In this document: positions 34,018-43,576 of the stretch, in pieces
How the letters are laid out: each line of letters begins with the position of its first letter
Numbering within the stretch: position 1 is the first letter of the stretch
Source: Micromonosporaceae bacterium
Lineage (GTDB): Bacteria > Actinomycetota > Actinomycetes > Mycobacteriales > Micromonosporaceae
Assembly (NCBI GenBank): GCA_020027875.1
Contig: JAHRHA010000009.1
Location: forward strand, 1-64,000
Reading direction: 5' to 3'
Length of the DNA stretch: 64,000 bases
Position numbers and translations under genes: made by a program
Notes under the pieces: model-generated
The model's input: only the letters and a program-made list of their open reading frames with translations
The model's database searches: none
Told to the model about the DNA's origin: nothing

Positions 34018-34207
34018 GGTACCCCTCGGTTCGCAGCGGCTCGGCGCTGTCGTTGACGCGGTTCGACGGCAGCATGAAAATGTGCCGGCGTGCGCAGTAC
34101 GTCTTTGCGTGCTCAATCGGACCGTCGGTGGATTGCAGGGTGAACCGGTCAGTCACCTCTGCGGGTGCGCCGCAGGTCGGCTCGGGACACGTAGCTAACT
34201 GCAGCAT
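34004..34207 (-). CDS. Small conserved Cys-containing protein
   Basis: 67 residues from the ATG at 34207, preceded by GGGAGG. CPEPTCGAPAEVTDRF and KTYCARRHIFMLP give a CxxxxC plus C-x2-H-like set, suggesting a small zinc knuckle. It looks like a small actinobacterial family without known role. It overlaps the ALDH end tail to tail. Confidence 0.65.
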   Translation of the reverse strand: MLQLATCPEPTCGAPAEVTDRFTLQSTDGPIEHAKTYCARRHIFMLPSNRVNDSAEPLRTEGYLRRS

Positions 34208-34291
34208 GGAAATGCCTCCCATCGGATGTCGCCAACGCCGGTAGGCGTCGACCCACCCAGAGAAGCCGACCGCGCGTTCTGTGTCCGTGTA

Positions 34292-35299
34292 CTACGACGC
34301 AGAAGGGTCCGCGGGTTCAAGCCATCTGATAAGGCCGCCGTGCGGGGCGGTGAGAGCGACCGCCCGCCCGTCGAGAGCCAACACGACCATCGGGTCCTCG
34401 TCGGACGCGAGCTCCGGCAGGTCGGCGGTTACCGACGGCGCGACACCGGATTCCTCCTGAGAGATCCAGTGCGCGCCCAGACGCCGTACCTGCTCAACGA
34501 AGCGCTGCCGATCTGCGGCCGAGAGATAGCAGAGTACGGAGGTGTGGAACACCACGAGTGTCGCGTGTTCCGGAGCCTCGGCCGCGACGTCGGCGAGCCT
34601 TTCGTTGAGGTCGCCGCGGACCACGCGGGGAGGATCGTGCCGGGCCACGGCGAGCGCGCGGTCCAGCCGACGAACGCGCTCGTCCTGGCCCGGCCAGATC
34701 AGCGTCTCGAGCCACCGCCGGTCGTCCGGGTCGGTGACTGACAGCGGGTTGACGTCGATGCCGGCGCGCCAGGCGACCTCCACCGCAGTGGTGGGATGCG
34801 TCCACACGCCCTCCACCCGGCACGGAATCATCAGCGGACTCTGGGCCGCGCCGGCCGGCACCCCGTTGTACTCGTAGGCATAGCGGTCCGGCAGTAGGCA
34901 GAGGCCGGCCGACGCCCCGACCTCCAGCAATGCCACGGGTTGTGGCAGCGCGGCCAGCAGCGGGTAGACCGCGGCGCACCGGCCCGGCTCGTTGGTCTGC
35001 GTCCGCCGCGCCAACATGGTCGCCACGACGGTTTCTCGGCGGCTGAACAGGATGCTGCGGAACTGGGCGTAGTCGGACGGCGTGCCGGCGACGTGCCGGA
35101 CCGCCGCGAAGAGCAGATTGGGCTGCCTTTTCTGTTCGGGTAATTCGAGCAACAGCGTGAGGACGTCGCGATCGTTGGCCACACCCTCGGCCAGCTCCGC
35201 GTAGAGCGGCGAGACGTTGCGCGTGTAAAGGACAAATTCGCGGTACCACTCCGCTACCTCGGTGAGCCGGGCAACCTCGGTCAGCGATCCGTCGGACAT
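34292..35299 (-). CDS. DUF2332 protein
   Basis: 335 residues. Conserved features are LLLELPEQKRQPNLLFAAVRHV, the NEPGRCAAVYPLLAALPQPVALLEVGASAGLCLLPDRY segment (split here by function) and VVFHTSVLCYLS. LLEVGASAGL looks like a SAM-binding Gly motif, so a methyltransferase-like fold is plausible, but the family has no established role. It ends 10 bp after the LuxR gene on the same strand, so the two are likely co-transcribed. Confidence 0.82.
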   Translation of the reverse strand: MSDGSLTEVARLTEVAEWYREFVLYTRNVSPLYAELAEGVANDRDVLTLLLELPEQKRQPNLLFAAVRHVAGTPSDYAQFRSILFSRRETVVATMLARRTQTNEPGRCAAVYPLLAALPQPVALLEVGASAGLCLLPDRYAYEYNGVPAGAAQSPLMIPCRVEGVWTHPTTAVEVAWRAGIDVNPLSVTDPDDRRWLETLIWPGQDERVRRLDRALAVARHDPPRVVRGDLNERLADVAAEAPEHATLVVFHTSVLCYLSAADRQRFVEQVRRLGAHWISQEESGVAPSVTADLPELASDEDPMVVLALDGRAVALTAPHGGLIRWLEPADPSAS

Positions 35300-35309
35300 G
35301 AGTGCGGCG

Positions 35310-38048
35310 TCAGGTATTCAGCGCGGCGGCAACCTCGTTGCGCGAGGCGACGCCGAGTTTGCGCAGGATGCTTGATACGTGCACCGCGGCCGTTCGCGGT
35401 GAGATGTAGAGCCGGCGGGCGAGTTCCGCGTTGGTGAGGCCCTCACTGAGCAACAGCGCGACCTCGCGCTCGCGTACGGTGAGCGCTGCCCCGCCGCCCC
35501 CGGCCGGGAGGTCGACGAGGTGAAGGCCGAGTCTGCTGCGTACCGCCTCTAGCTGTTCGACCCGCCACCCCGACCACCGATCAAGCAGCTCACTAGCGGT
35601 CACCGCATGCGACCGTGCCTCGTCGAGCCGGTGGAGGGCGATGAGGCTACGGGCCGCGCCGACGTGCGCCGTCCCACGCGCCGCCGGCGGGAGCGCGCCC
35701 GAGTCGGCTGCGGCGACGTAGTGGCCGAGGGCCGTGGCTGGGTCGTCCTGTGCCTCGGCGATCTGCCCGGCGATCAGCCGTCGGTAGGCCGGCTCCACAG
35801 TGGGTCCGTCGAGACCATCGATGAGCTTGGAGATCTCGTCAAGGCCGAGCGGAGCAGCGAGCGCCGCGGAGACGAGGTCGTGCAGGAACTCGCCGCTGCG
35901 CCCGCCGGTGGACTGGACGATCGCGATCACATCGGGAAGCAGGGCACGCGCGCGATCCACGTCGGCCCGTCGGCAGGCGATGTGGAACTCCAGGCCCGGG
36001 ATGCCGACGTCCATTCCCGGCACGTCGGCGAGGTCGGCCGTGATTTGGGCGGCGCCGGTGACGTCTCCAGCCTCGAGCCGGAGTCCGGCGAGGAAGACTC
36101 CGTGGAAGTCCGACCGAGTCATGGTGCGGCGGTAGCTCAGGTCGTGGGCGCGCCCACGTTCGATCGCATCGATGGCGGCGGACAGGTTTCCCTTCTGCAT
36201 GAATAGCCGACCCCGACCCTGGTAGTATGCCGCGACGGCGAACTGTTCCGATCCCGCCCGCTCCGCGTCGGCGCGCATTCGCTCAAGCAGGTCGGCGAGG
36301 TCCCGCCAGGTGCTGGACGGCGGCAGATGCACGAGCTTGTTCAGCGCGAGCGCCGCCACCAGCCACTCGCCGTGCTTCTCGGCCTGATCCGCGACCGCCG
36401 CGAGCAGTGTCCGGCCTTCGTCGAGGGTGGCGGGGCGCCCGGCGAGAAGCGCCCCCTTCTCGACTTCCGCGGCCAGCCTGACGCCGGGCAGCCCGCCCAG
36501 CTCGTCCGCGAGCGCAACGGCGCGCTCGACCCACGCTAGTGACTCATCATCGAGGTCGCGCAGCCGCGCCGACCGGGCGAGCGTGGCCATCGCACGGGCC
36601 TTCTCCGGCCCTTGTGGCAGGCTCTCCTGCAGGACCCGGAGCTCGGCGCTCAGCGTACTCATCAAATCAAGGTCTTGAATCTCCCAGACGACTTGGACCC
36701 GGAGGCTCAGCGCCGTGACGGCCTCCTCGGGAGACTCGGAACGGGCCTGCCAATGCCGCGCGTACGTGTCCGCGTCGTCAAGGAGCCCCGCCAGCCATGC
36801 GGCGCGGGCGGCAGCAGCGAGCAACCCTGGGTCGTCGGCCGCCTCGTCCAACCCCATCTCGGCCAGTTCGAGCGCCTGAAACGCCGAGCCCATGGCGAGG
36901 TAGGCCGATGTGCCGCGGCGCACGGCCTCCAGCATGTCGTCGTAGCGTCCTGCGCCGCGGGCGTGCTTTGCCACCAGCGCCCAGTCGGCATCGCCCGTCG
37001 CGAGCAGCGCGGTCAGCGCGGATTCGTGCAAGCGGCGACGCTCGCGGCCGAGGAGACGCTCGCCCATCGCCTCCCGGACGAGCGCATGCCGGAACGCGAA
37101 CTCGTCCTCGCCGGTCTCCACGAGCACGCCCTGCGCGACCAGGTTCCGCAAGGCCCAGATGAGGTCGGTCTCGTCCCGTCCGGTGACGGAGGCGAGCAGA
37201 TCGAACGGAATGCGATAACCCAGCACCGCGGCCGCTTCGACGAGCCGCTGCTGGCCGGGTTCCAGATCCTCCACCTGGCGGCGCAGGGCCTCCGCCAGGC
37301 TCCACGGCAGCGGCTGCTCACACAGCACCTCGACGTCCGTTCCCGTACGAAGCAGCTCTTCCAGGAAGAACGGGTTACCCCCGGTCCGGTTGTGCAGCGC
37401 GACGGCCGCCCGGTACGGCGGAGGCTTGCCGGTGGCCGCGCCGAGGAAGGACGACGTCTCACTCAGGCCGAGCCGCTCCAGTCGGACGTGAAACACGGTG
37501 TGGCGGCGTTCGAGCCGATCCAGCATGCCGGCGATGGGGTTTCTACGGCTCACCTCGGCCGGCCGGTAGGTGCCGAGCAGTAGGCGGTTACCCTCAAGAT
37601 CAGCAATGCGCTCGAACAACGCGATGCTCTCCGAGTCGGCCCAGTGCAGGTCCTCGAACACCACGACGGCGGGGGACGCCGCGGTCAGCCGCAGCAGGAT
37701 CTGCAGCCCTGTGCGGAGCCGCTCCACCTGTGTGCGGGACGAGTCCGTGAGCATCTCCAGCTGCGCCGGGTCGACGTCGGTTCGTCCGTCCAATGCGGAC
37801 AGCAGCAACTCGAATGGACGGCCAAGCGAGCCCGGCTCGGCCTGACCGACGAGGACAGTGGTGCCCGCCGGGAGGACTCCGAGCAGCTCCTGCACCAGCC
37901 GGGTCTTGCCGATGCCGGGCTCGCCGGCCAGGACCGCAACACCGGTATCGGGCGTGGAGACGAGCTGCGCAAGCTTGCGCAGCTCGTCCTCGCGCCCGAT
38001 CATCACTGGGCTCGCCCCGCGTCCAGTTCGTGTCGCAGAACTTCGCAC
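35310..38048 (-). CDS. Large LuxR-type regulator with AAA+ domain (LAL family)
   Basis: 912 residues. The N-terminal MIGREDELRKLAQL is followed by a P-loop (AGEPGIGKTRL) and Walker B (VVVFEDLHWAD). A long helical, TPR-like middle follows, and a C-terminal LuxR HTH (LTVREREVALLLSEGLTNAELARRLYISPRTAAVHVSSILRKLG split by its turn). LAL regulators activate secondary or carbohydrate metabolism genes. The start may be GTG 38048 or ATG 38003; the latter begins directly at the domain. The DUF2332 gene follows closely. Confidence 0.88.
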   Translation of the reverse strand: MRSSATRTGRGASPVMIGREDELRKLAQLVSTPDTGVAVLAGEPGIGKTRLVQELLGVLPAGTTVLVGQAEPGSLGRPFELLLSALDGRTDVDPAQLEMLTDSSRTQVERLRTGLQILLRLTAASPAVVVFEDLHWADSESIALFERIADLEGNRLLLGTYRPAEVSRRNPIAGMLDRLERRHTVFHVRLERLGLSETSSFLGAATGKPPPYRAAVALHNRTGGNPFFLEELLRTGTDVEVLCEQPLPWSLAEALRRQVEDLEPGQQRLVEAAAVLGYRIPFDLLASVTGRDETDLIWALRNLVAQGVLVETGEDEFAFRHALVREAMGERLLGRERRRLHESALTALLATGDADWALVAKHARGAGRYDDMLEAVRRGTSAYLAMGSAFQALELAEMGLDEAADDPGLLAAAARAAWLAGLLDDADTYARHWQARSESPEEAVTALSLRVQVVWEIQDLDLMSTLSAELRVLQESLPQGPEKARAMATLARSARLRDLDDESLAWVERAVALADELGGLPGVRLAAEVEKGALLAGRPATLDEGRTLLAAVADQAEKHGEWLVAALALNKLVHLPPSSTWRDLADLLERMRADAERAGSEQFAVAAYYQGRGRLFMQKGNLSAAIDAIERGRAHDLSYRRTMTRSDFHGVFLAGLRLEAGDVTGAAQITADLADVPGMDVGIPGLEFHIACRRADVDRARALLPDVIAIVQSTGGRSGEFLHDLVSAALAAPLGLDEISKLIDGLDGPTVEPAYRRLIAGQIAEAQDDPATALGHYVAAADSGALPPAARGTAHVGAARSLIALHRLDEARSHAVTASELLDRWSGWRVEQLEAVRSRLGLHLVDLPAGGGGAALTVREREVALLLSEGLTNAELARRLYISPRTAAVHVSSILRKLGVASRNEVAAALNT

Positions 38049-38057
38049 TAGGCAAGT

Positions 38058-38231
38058 TTACCGGCCGGGGCGGACATGCCCCGCCTTGCCGGCCGGGCGC
38101 TGGGAGTCCGGCCCGCGCTGGCGACGGCTGCGACGCAGCGCCGCCGCCAGGTTGTGCCTGGATGCCTCTTCGATCATCTCGTTGACGTGCTGCTTGGCTA
38201 CGATTACGAGCAGATCAGGTTGGGTGAACAT
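38058..38231 (-). CDS. Small hypothetical protein
   Basis: 57 residues from the ATG at 38231, with GAAGGAGC upstream. MFTQPDLLVIVAKQHVNEMIEEASRHNLAAALRRSRRQRG is amphipathic with a basic tail. Similar short proteins are common and often duplicated in actinomycetes. It lies just upstream of the LuxR gene. The function is unknown. Confidence 0.55.
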   Translation of the reverse strand: MFTQPDLLVIVAKQHVNEMIEEASRHNLAAALRRSRRQRGPDSQRPAGKAGHVRPGR

Positions 38232-38362
38232 GATTGGCTCCTTCGCCGCTGTCGATTGCTCTTCTGTGGTGTCTCTACAATCGGCCAGCGGGCATGGGTG
38301 CCACATCGTCAGCGCTTGCGTATCTTGACCGCTCCGGAGGTACCTACCGGCCTCATCGTCGG

Positions 38363-38378
38363 CCTACGTATACGTAGG
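38363..38378. promoter_or_regulatory. 16-bp perfect palindrome
   Basis: CCTACGTATACGTAGG lies in the intergenic region between the small gene starting at 38231 and the end of the DUF72 gene at 38423. It may be a dimeric regulator site for the small gene/LuxR direction. Confidence 0.4.
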
Positions 38379-38422
38379 GGCCCGGGCTTCGCGAGATCCG
38401 ACGCAAGCGGACAAACTCGACG

Positions 38423-39307
38423 TCAGTCTTCGCCGCCCAACAGGGCGATCAGCGTCTGCGCGTTGGTCTGGGCATAGTCCGAGTAGCAGTTGTTCATCAG
38501 GACGTGTGTTTCGCCCGTATCGCCCGTATCGTCGGCCAGCCTGCGTAACTTCGGGGACCAGTCCTTGAGTTCCCGGTCGGAGTAGTGGTAGCCGAACTTC
38601 TCGTAGATGTTCTTGCTGGTCCATTTGTCGCTGTGGCCGTGGAATCGGACCACCGCGAGGTCCGAGGTGGCGGTCAGAACCGGCGGAATCGACGACCTGT
38701 GCCCCTGGGGCATGTCCACACTGACGTACGGCACGTGGTTGTGCCGTAAGAACTCCAGCGTCTCGTCGCGGTTGTCGCCCTCGAACCAGGACGCGTGCCG
38801 GAACTCGACCGCCACCCGCAGGGGACTGCACCGCTTCGCCACCTCGAGCAGGTACTGCTTGTTGGACCTGCGGATGGTGAACCACGGCGGGAACTGGAAC
38901 AGCACCACGCCCAGCTTTCCCGCCTCCGACAACGGCGTGAGCGCCGACAGGAACCGGGTCCAGACCTCCTCGTACGCCTTCGGTTCAAGGTCACCCGGGT
39001 ACACGTTCTTCTTCTCGGTCTCCGGCCGAAGGTCCTTGTAGATCGCGGACACCTTGGTTGGGTGGCCCGTGAGCATGCTGAACGCCTTGATGTTGAACAG
39101 GAAACCGTCCGGCGTCCTCTGCGCCCACAGGGTGGCGGTCTGCTCGGCCGGTGGCGCGTAGTACGTGGCGTCAACCTCCACCAGCGGGAACTGCGTGGCG
39201 TAGTGGGCAAGGCGCTTCTCGGGTGTATCGGCGGTGGGCGGGTACCACCCCGACTCGAGCAGGGTCTTGTCGGTCCACGAAGCGGTGCCGACCCGGATCT
39301 TCCCCAT
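38423..39307 (-). CDS. DUF72 protein
   Basis: 294 residues from the ATG at 39307. MGKIRVGTASWTDKTLLESGWYP, then FPLVEVDATYYAPPAEQTATLWAQRTPDGFLFNIKAF show the DUF72 TIM-barrel signature (WxDxxxxxxFYP, EVxxTFY). VVLFQFPPWF and AVEFRHASWF are further family blocks. The biochemical role is unknown. The frame is open far upstream, but no family residues occur there. The repeat at 39356 lies just before it. Confidence 0.85.
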   Translation of the reverse strand: MGKIRVGTASWTDKTLLESGWYPPTADTPEKRLAHYATQFPLVEVDATYYAPPAEQTATLWAQRTPDGFLFNIKAFSMLTGHPTKVSAIYKDLRPETEKKNVYPGDLEPKAYEEVWTRFLSALTPLSEAGKLGVVLFQFPPWFTIRRSNKQYLLEVAKRCSPLRVAVEFRHASWFEGDNRDETLEFLRHNHVPYVSVDMPQGHRSSIPPVLTATSDLAVVRFHGHSDKWTSKNIYEKFGYHYSDRELKDWSPKLRRLADDTGDTGETHVLMNNCYSDYAQTNAQTLIALLGGED

Positions 39308-39355
39308 CCAGACAGTCCACCCCGCCGGTCGCCCCGCGGCAAGCCGGCCGCACGC

Positions 39356-39425
39356 AAGATCCCCGTGATCATGAGCTGATCGTCGCGAAACAGCGTCGAT
39401 CATGACCTCCAGGTCATGATCGACG
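39356..39425. repeat. 70-bp intergenic palindromic repeat, copy A
   Basis: It is identical at 61 of 70 positions to the reverse complement of 52885-52954. The right part is a near-perfect palindrome of GATCATGACCT and its complement around one base. It begins about 50 bp upstream of the DUF72 start. It resembles REP-like dispersed elements. Confidence 0.75.
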
Positions 39426-39524
39426 AGGGAATCCGCGTAACCGGGGCGAGTGCAGTGTCGTTGACCATTGTCAGGAGGTTCGTACCCACCCCCGACGCCC
39501 CTCTGCCGAAGGATCTGCTGGTCC

Positions 39525-42188
39525 GTGTCCGCCCCACACGTCAGCACCGCCCACCCGCGCCACGTTCGCCTCGCGCGGGCCGCTGTTGTCGCAATCCCCG
39601 TCCTTGCCGCCGCGATCCTGACCGCCGGCCTCTTTGACTGGCGATCTGACCTCCCCGCCGCCGGTCTGGTGGTTACTGTCTGCAATGCCTTCTTCGCGTT
39701 CTGTCTGATCCGTCTCGCGTGGCGAACCCACGGCGCGAGCGCGAGTACCTCGTGTCGCAGCGCGGGCCTGCTCGGCCTGGGCCTGATCGCCGTGGCGCTC
39801 ACGGGTGCCTTGATGGTCGTGATGTTTGCTGGCAACGCGGGCACGGTTGTCATGGTCTCTGCCGTCGCTGGCGGCCTTGGTTTGGCCGCGGCCGCCTTCC
39901 TGCCGGCCCTCCTGCTGATGCCCGGAGCCGCGGCCAACCTCGTCGCCCGGGCGCGACGCGCCCTCGACGGAGTCAGCGTCGGCATCTGCCTGCTCTTCAC
40001 GAGTTGGGTGCTCGTGATCGCTCCGAAGGGCCGTATCGAGAGCATTGGCTTCTGGCTCGCCATGCTCACCTGCAGCGTTCTGGCCCTCGCCGTGATCACC
40101 GGCCTTCGTGCGCGATCGGCACGCCGAGCCGCCGTGGCCTGCGCGGCCGGGGTCTGTGCGGCCGTCGTCGGCCTGGATGGCCTCGCCTTCTCACTCGCCC
40201 ACAACCACCTCGTCGGATGGCCATCGTTCTTCGCCGCGTTCCTGATCGCCGCGCCCATGCTGGCGTGGTACGGCGCCCGGCGGATCGCGACGCCCGAGGA
40301 ACCCGCCGCCATGGACGCGTCCGCGAGCCTGGCCGGCTACCCCGTCCTCGCGGTCCCGGCGGCGGCGGCCATCGCGGTCGCGTTGCACCGCCTCATCACC
40401 GGTGGCGAGTTCGACCGGCCGTCGGTGGTTCTCGGAATCATCGGCATCGCGGTCGTCGCCTTGCGGGAGACGCTCGCCGCGATTGACGTATCCAGATATG
40501 CCCGACGAGTGGTCGCGCAGGAGGCGCAGTTCAGAAGCCTGGTCGCTGGCTCCACCGACGTCATCATGGTGCTCGACGGTGAGCTCATGGTGCGTTGGCA
40601 GTCGACCGCGGCCGCTCGGCAGTTCGGCCTCTCCGACCAGGAGGTGGTCGGACGCCACTTCCAGTCCATGGTGCATCCCGAGGACGCGGTCATCGTGGCA
40701 GATCGTCTCGCCGACGTACGGGCCGGCTTCGGTGCCGATGGCGACCGCCCAGCGCTATTCGAGGCACGGCTACGGGACGGTTTCGGTCGATGGCGCGAGA
40801 CCGAGTCGTCCGTCAGCGATCAACGCGACGTGCCCGAGGTGGGCGGGCTGGTCGTGCACATCAGGGACATCAGCCAACGTAAGGAAATGGAGCGCACGCT
40901 GCACCGGCTCGCGTTCGCCGATCAGCTCACCGGTCTGGCCAACCGCCGGCAGATGCTCCTGTCGATCGTCGCGCAGCGTTGCGTGCCCCGAGCCCGCGGC
41001 GCGCTGTTGCTGGTCGAATTGGACGGCTTCAACGCCGTCAACGACGTGCGCGGGTACGACATCGGCGACGCCGTCCTCGTCGAGGTGGCTCGCCGGCTGC
41101 GGGCCGGAACCGCCGAGAACGATCTGCCCGCTCGGCTCTCCGGCGACGAGTTTGCCGTAGTGACGGAGGCAAGCCCGGTCCAGGCCTACGCCCTGGCCAC
41201 CCGGTTGCTCACCATGCTGGCCGAACCGATCATCCTCCCCGGCGTCACGGTCCACCTGACCGCCAGCATCGGGATGACCGATCTCGCCGGCGGCTGCAGC
41301 GGCGACGACGTGCTCCGCCGAGCCGACCTGGCGCTGCGTCGGGCGAAGCATCTCGGCCGCGGCCGGGTCGAGTTCTATGACGAGGTGGTGGAGGAGTCGC
41401 TGGTCCGCCGGATGACCCTGGAGCAGGAGCTGCCGGACGCGCTGGTGCGCGGTGAGCTGGATCTCATCTACCAGCCGATCCTGGATCTCGTCACGCCTCA
41501 CCCTCTCGGGGTCGAGGCGTTGCTGCGTTGGCGGCACCCCCGGTTGGGTACGCTCCTGCCCGCCGACGTCATTCCCGTCGCCGAGGATCTCGGCCTCATC
41601 GGTGAGATCGGCTGCTGCGTTCTGAACAAGGCATGCCGTCAGCTGGCTCTCTGGCTGCGGGAGGGCCGTGATCTGTCGATGGCGGTCAACGTCTCCCCAC
41701 GCCAGCTCGATGGCACGGAATTCGTGGGCCATGTCGCTACCGCGCTCGACCTCCACGCGCTGCCGGCAGACCGGCTGGTGCTGGAGCTGGCCGAGGGCGG
41801 GCTCGGCGTGGATACGGCCAACGTCCACGAACGCCTGACCGAGATGCGAGCGCTAGGGGTACGCACCGCCCTGGACGAGTTCGGCACCGGCCCCGAGTCG
41901 TTGACCCACCTGCGGCGCCTCCCGATGGACATGGTCAAGATCGGCCGTTCCTTCTTCGATGAGACCTCGGAGCACCCGGGGCAGTCCGTCCCGATCATCG
42001 ACGTCATGGTCGGGCTGGGTCGTCGCCTCGGCATCGACATCGTCGCCCAGGGGCTGGAGGCCCCGGCTCACCTCGAGGTTGTCCGAGGCGCCGGGTGCCG
42101 CCTCGGCCAGGGCCACCTCTTCGCTCGTCCGCAGCCCGCGGAGCATATCGAGGCCTACCTTGACGGCTTCCCCGCCCGCCCGGGCTAG
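39525..42188 (+). CDS. Membrane PAS-GGDEF-EAL protein (c-di-GMP)
   Basis: About 887 residues from the GTG at 39525; a TTG 57 bp upstream is possible. Residues 20-320 contain around nine hydrophobic segments. A PAS-like domain follows (FRSLVAGSTDVIMVLDGE), then GGDEF (FADQLTGLANR, RLSGDEFAVV, so SGDEF) and EAL (PLGVEALLRWRHP). In EAL the usual DDFGTGYSS is DEFGTGPES and AEGVE is AQGLE, so the phosphodiesterase is probably impaired, while cyclase activity is possible. The FHA gene follows after 25 bp. Confidence 0.88.
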   Translation: MSAPHVSTAHPRHVRLARAAVVAIPVLAAAILTAGLFDWRSDLPAAGLVVTVCNAFFAFCLIRLAWRTHGASASTSCRSAGLLGLGLIAVALTGALMVVMFAGNAGTVVMVSAVAGGLGLAAAAFLPALLLMPGAAANLVARARRALDGVSVGICLLFTSWVLVIAPKGRIESIGFWLAMLTCSVLALAVITGLRARSARRAAVACAAGVCAAVVGLDGLAFSLAHNHLVGWPSFFAAFLIAAPMLAWYGARRIATPEEPAAMDASASLAGYPVLAVPAAAAIAVALHRLITGGEFDRPSVVLGIIGIAVVALRETLAAIDVSRYARRVVAQEAQFRSLVAGSTDVIMVLDGELMVRWQSTAAARQFGLSDQEVVGRHFQSMVHPEDAVIVADRLADVRAGFGADGDRPALFEARLRDGFGRWRETESSVSDQRDVPEVGGLVVHIRDISQRKEMERTLHRLAFADQLTGLANRRQMLLSIVAQRCVPRARGALLLVELDGFNAVNDVRGYDIGDAVLVEVARRLRAGTAENDLPARLSGDEFAVVTEASPVQAYALATRLLTMLAEPIILPGVTVHLTASIGMTDLAGGCSGDDVLRRADLALRRAKHLGRGRVEFYDEVVEESLVRRMTLEQELPDALVRGELDLIYQPILDLVTPHPLGVEALLRWRHPRLGTLLPADVIPVAEDLGLIGEIGCCVLNKACRQLALWLREGRDLSMAVNVSPRQLDGTEFVGHVATALDLHALPADRLVLELAEGGLGVDTANVHERLTEMRALGVRTALDEFGTGPESLTHLRRLPMDMVKIGRSFFDETSEHPGQSVPIIDVMVGLGRRLGIDIVAQGLEAPAHLEVVRGAGCRLGQGHLFARPQPAEHIEAYLDGFPARPG

Positions 42189-42213
42189 GGTGGTGATGCC
42201 GTGAGGGAGGGTC

Positions 42214-43314
42214 ATGCGGTTCGACATCACCCAAGTCTTGGACGCGATCGAGCGTCATCTCACCACCGAGGCCGCGCTGGCCCAGGCCGTGGTGGACCTC
42301 GGCCAGGTCGCGTGGTTTGACGCGCTCGACGGTGGCCGGTCGGTGAACCTGTTGCGGACGGGCCTGCTCGTCGACGCACTCAGCCGGCATCTGGGCGAAG
42401 ACGCCATCATGATCTACCCGGTGGCGGGGCGGGAGCTGCTCACCGACGCCGATCTGACCTCGAAGGAACGGATGGTGCTCGGCCGCTGGGCCGGAGATGG
42501 CCTTATCGAGGTCGTTGCCACCGTCGGCGACCGGGTGCCGGAGGTGGCCGAACTCACCGGCCTGCCCGTGGTGACCCGCGACGGCTATCCCGGCCTGGAG
42601 GGTCGCTATCCGTGGCTGCGCGGCCAACCAGACCGCGTCTTGCGGCTGATCCCGGGCGATGGCGGGGCCCGACTGGTCGGAGGCTCACCGGGACCGGCGC
42701 AACCGGGCGGACCTGGGGCCGTTCTACTCGGCCGGGTGTGGCGATGCCAGCGGCGTGACTGCCCAACCTTCGGCGAACGTCGGGGGAGCACGCAGGCCGT
42801 CCCGCGCATGCGCGCAGGCGTTCCCGTCTGCCCCCGCCACGACGAACCGCTGATCAATGCGGGGCCTAAGCCACCCGCGGTCACCATGGCACTGATCGTG
42901 GATGGCACCGTGCGCGAGAGGTTCGTCGTACGCGCGGGCCGGCCGGTGACCGTGGGCCGATCGCCAGACGACCCCGACGGGCTGATGATCGGCTCGCACC
43001 TGTCCGGTGAGGCGGCGCAGATGATCAGCCGCAACCACGCCCGGCTGGACCTGCGCGACGAGATTCTGCTGGTCAACGACGTGTCGACTAATGGCACCGT
43101 GATCCGCAGCCGCAAGGGACCATTCTCGGCGGCGGACGAGGTTCACCTCGGCGGCGGGCCTCCGTACCCGCTCAAGCCGTGGGACACGGTTGAGCTGTAC
43201 GACGGTGTGGTGCTGGCCCGAGCGGACCGGAGCCTGACCAGGTCGGCCGGAGGCCCCGGCTCAGTGATGGGGGACGCGCCGACCATTGCGATGCGACCGC
43301 CGCCGAAGGGGTGA
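42214..43314 (+). CDS. FHA domain protein
   Basis: 366 residues. The C-terminal part has an FHA domain: VTVGRSPDDPDGLMI, SRNHARLDL, NDVSTNGTVI, with the Arg, Ser-x-x-His and Asn residues that bind phosphothreonine. The N-terminal 200 residues (LTSKERMVLGRWAGDGLIEVVATVGDRVPEVA) are of unknown type, with two Cys pairs (WRCQRRDCP, VCPRHDE) that could bind zinc. It may link Ser/Thr kinase signalling to the preceding c-di-GMP gene (inference). Confidence 0.85.
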   Translation: MRFDITQVLDAIERHLTTEAALAQAVVDLGQVAWFDALDGGRSVNLLRTGLLVDALSRHLGEDAIMIYPVAGRELLTDADLTSKERMVLGRWAGDGLIEVVATVGDRVPEVAELTGLPVVTRDGYPGLEGRYPWLRGQPDRVLRLIPGDGGARLVGGSPGPAQPGGPGAVLLGRVWRCQRRDCPTFGERRGSTQAVPRMRAGVPVCPRHDEPLINAGPKPPAVTMALIVDGTVRERFVVRAGRPVTVGRSPDDPDGLMIGSHLSGEAAQMISRNHARLDLRDEILLVNDVSTNGTVIRSRKGPFSAADEVHLGGGPPYPLKPWDTVELYDGVVLARADRSLTRSAGGPGSVMGDAPTIAMRPPPKG

Positions 43315-43399
43315 AAAAAAACCCCCGCACGTGCACGGGCGGCCGCTCCTCTTCTAGTACGCTGTCCACCGACCGCTGCCCCCAACGGCGCCTCCCCGA

Positions 43400-43556
43400 A
43401 GCGCCAACAGCGGTAACCGCCAAATCACCCTCGGGTGAACCGGGGACCCACCACAGAGCTATGTTGTTCGGCTCCGCCGAAGAACGTGGGGTGAATCCGC
43501 GCAAGCGGTAGGGCTATTCCGGGCCCGAACCCGTCAGCTAACCCGGTAGGCGGTGA
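43400..43556 (+). promoter_or_regulatory. ydaO/yuaA-type c-di-AMP riboswitch
   Basis: Conserved blocks occur in order: tcgggtgaaccggggaccc, ggggtgaatccgcg, cggtaggg, and cccgaacccgtcagctaa followed by cccggtaggcgg. These are hallmarks of the actinobacterial c-di-AMP riboswitch, which usually precedes genes for cell wall hydrolases. It ends about 20 bp before the secreted protein gene at 43577. Confidence 0.87.
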
Positions 43557-43576
43557 ACGGAAGGGTTCGCCACCAC

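Noticed and set aside
38423-40312. Upstream extension of the DUF72 frame to 629 residues
   Set aside because: The extension is antisense to the GGDEF-EAL gene and low in complexity; the family begins at 39307.
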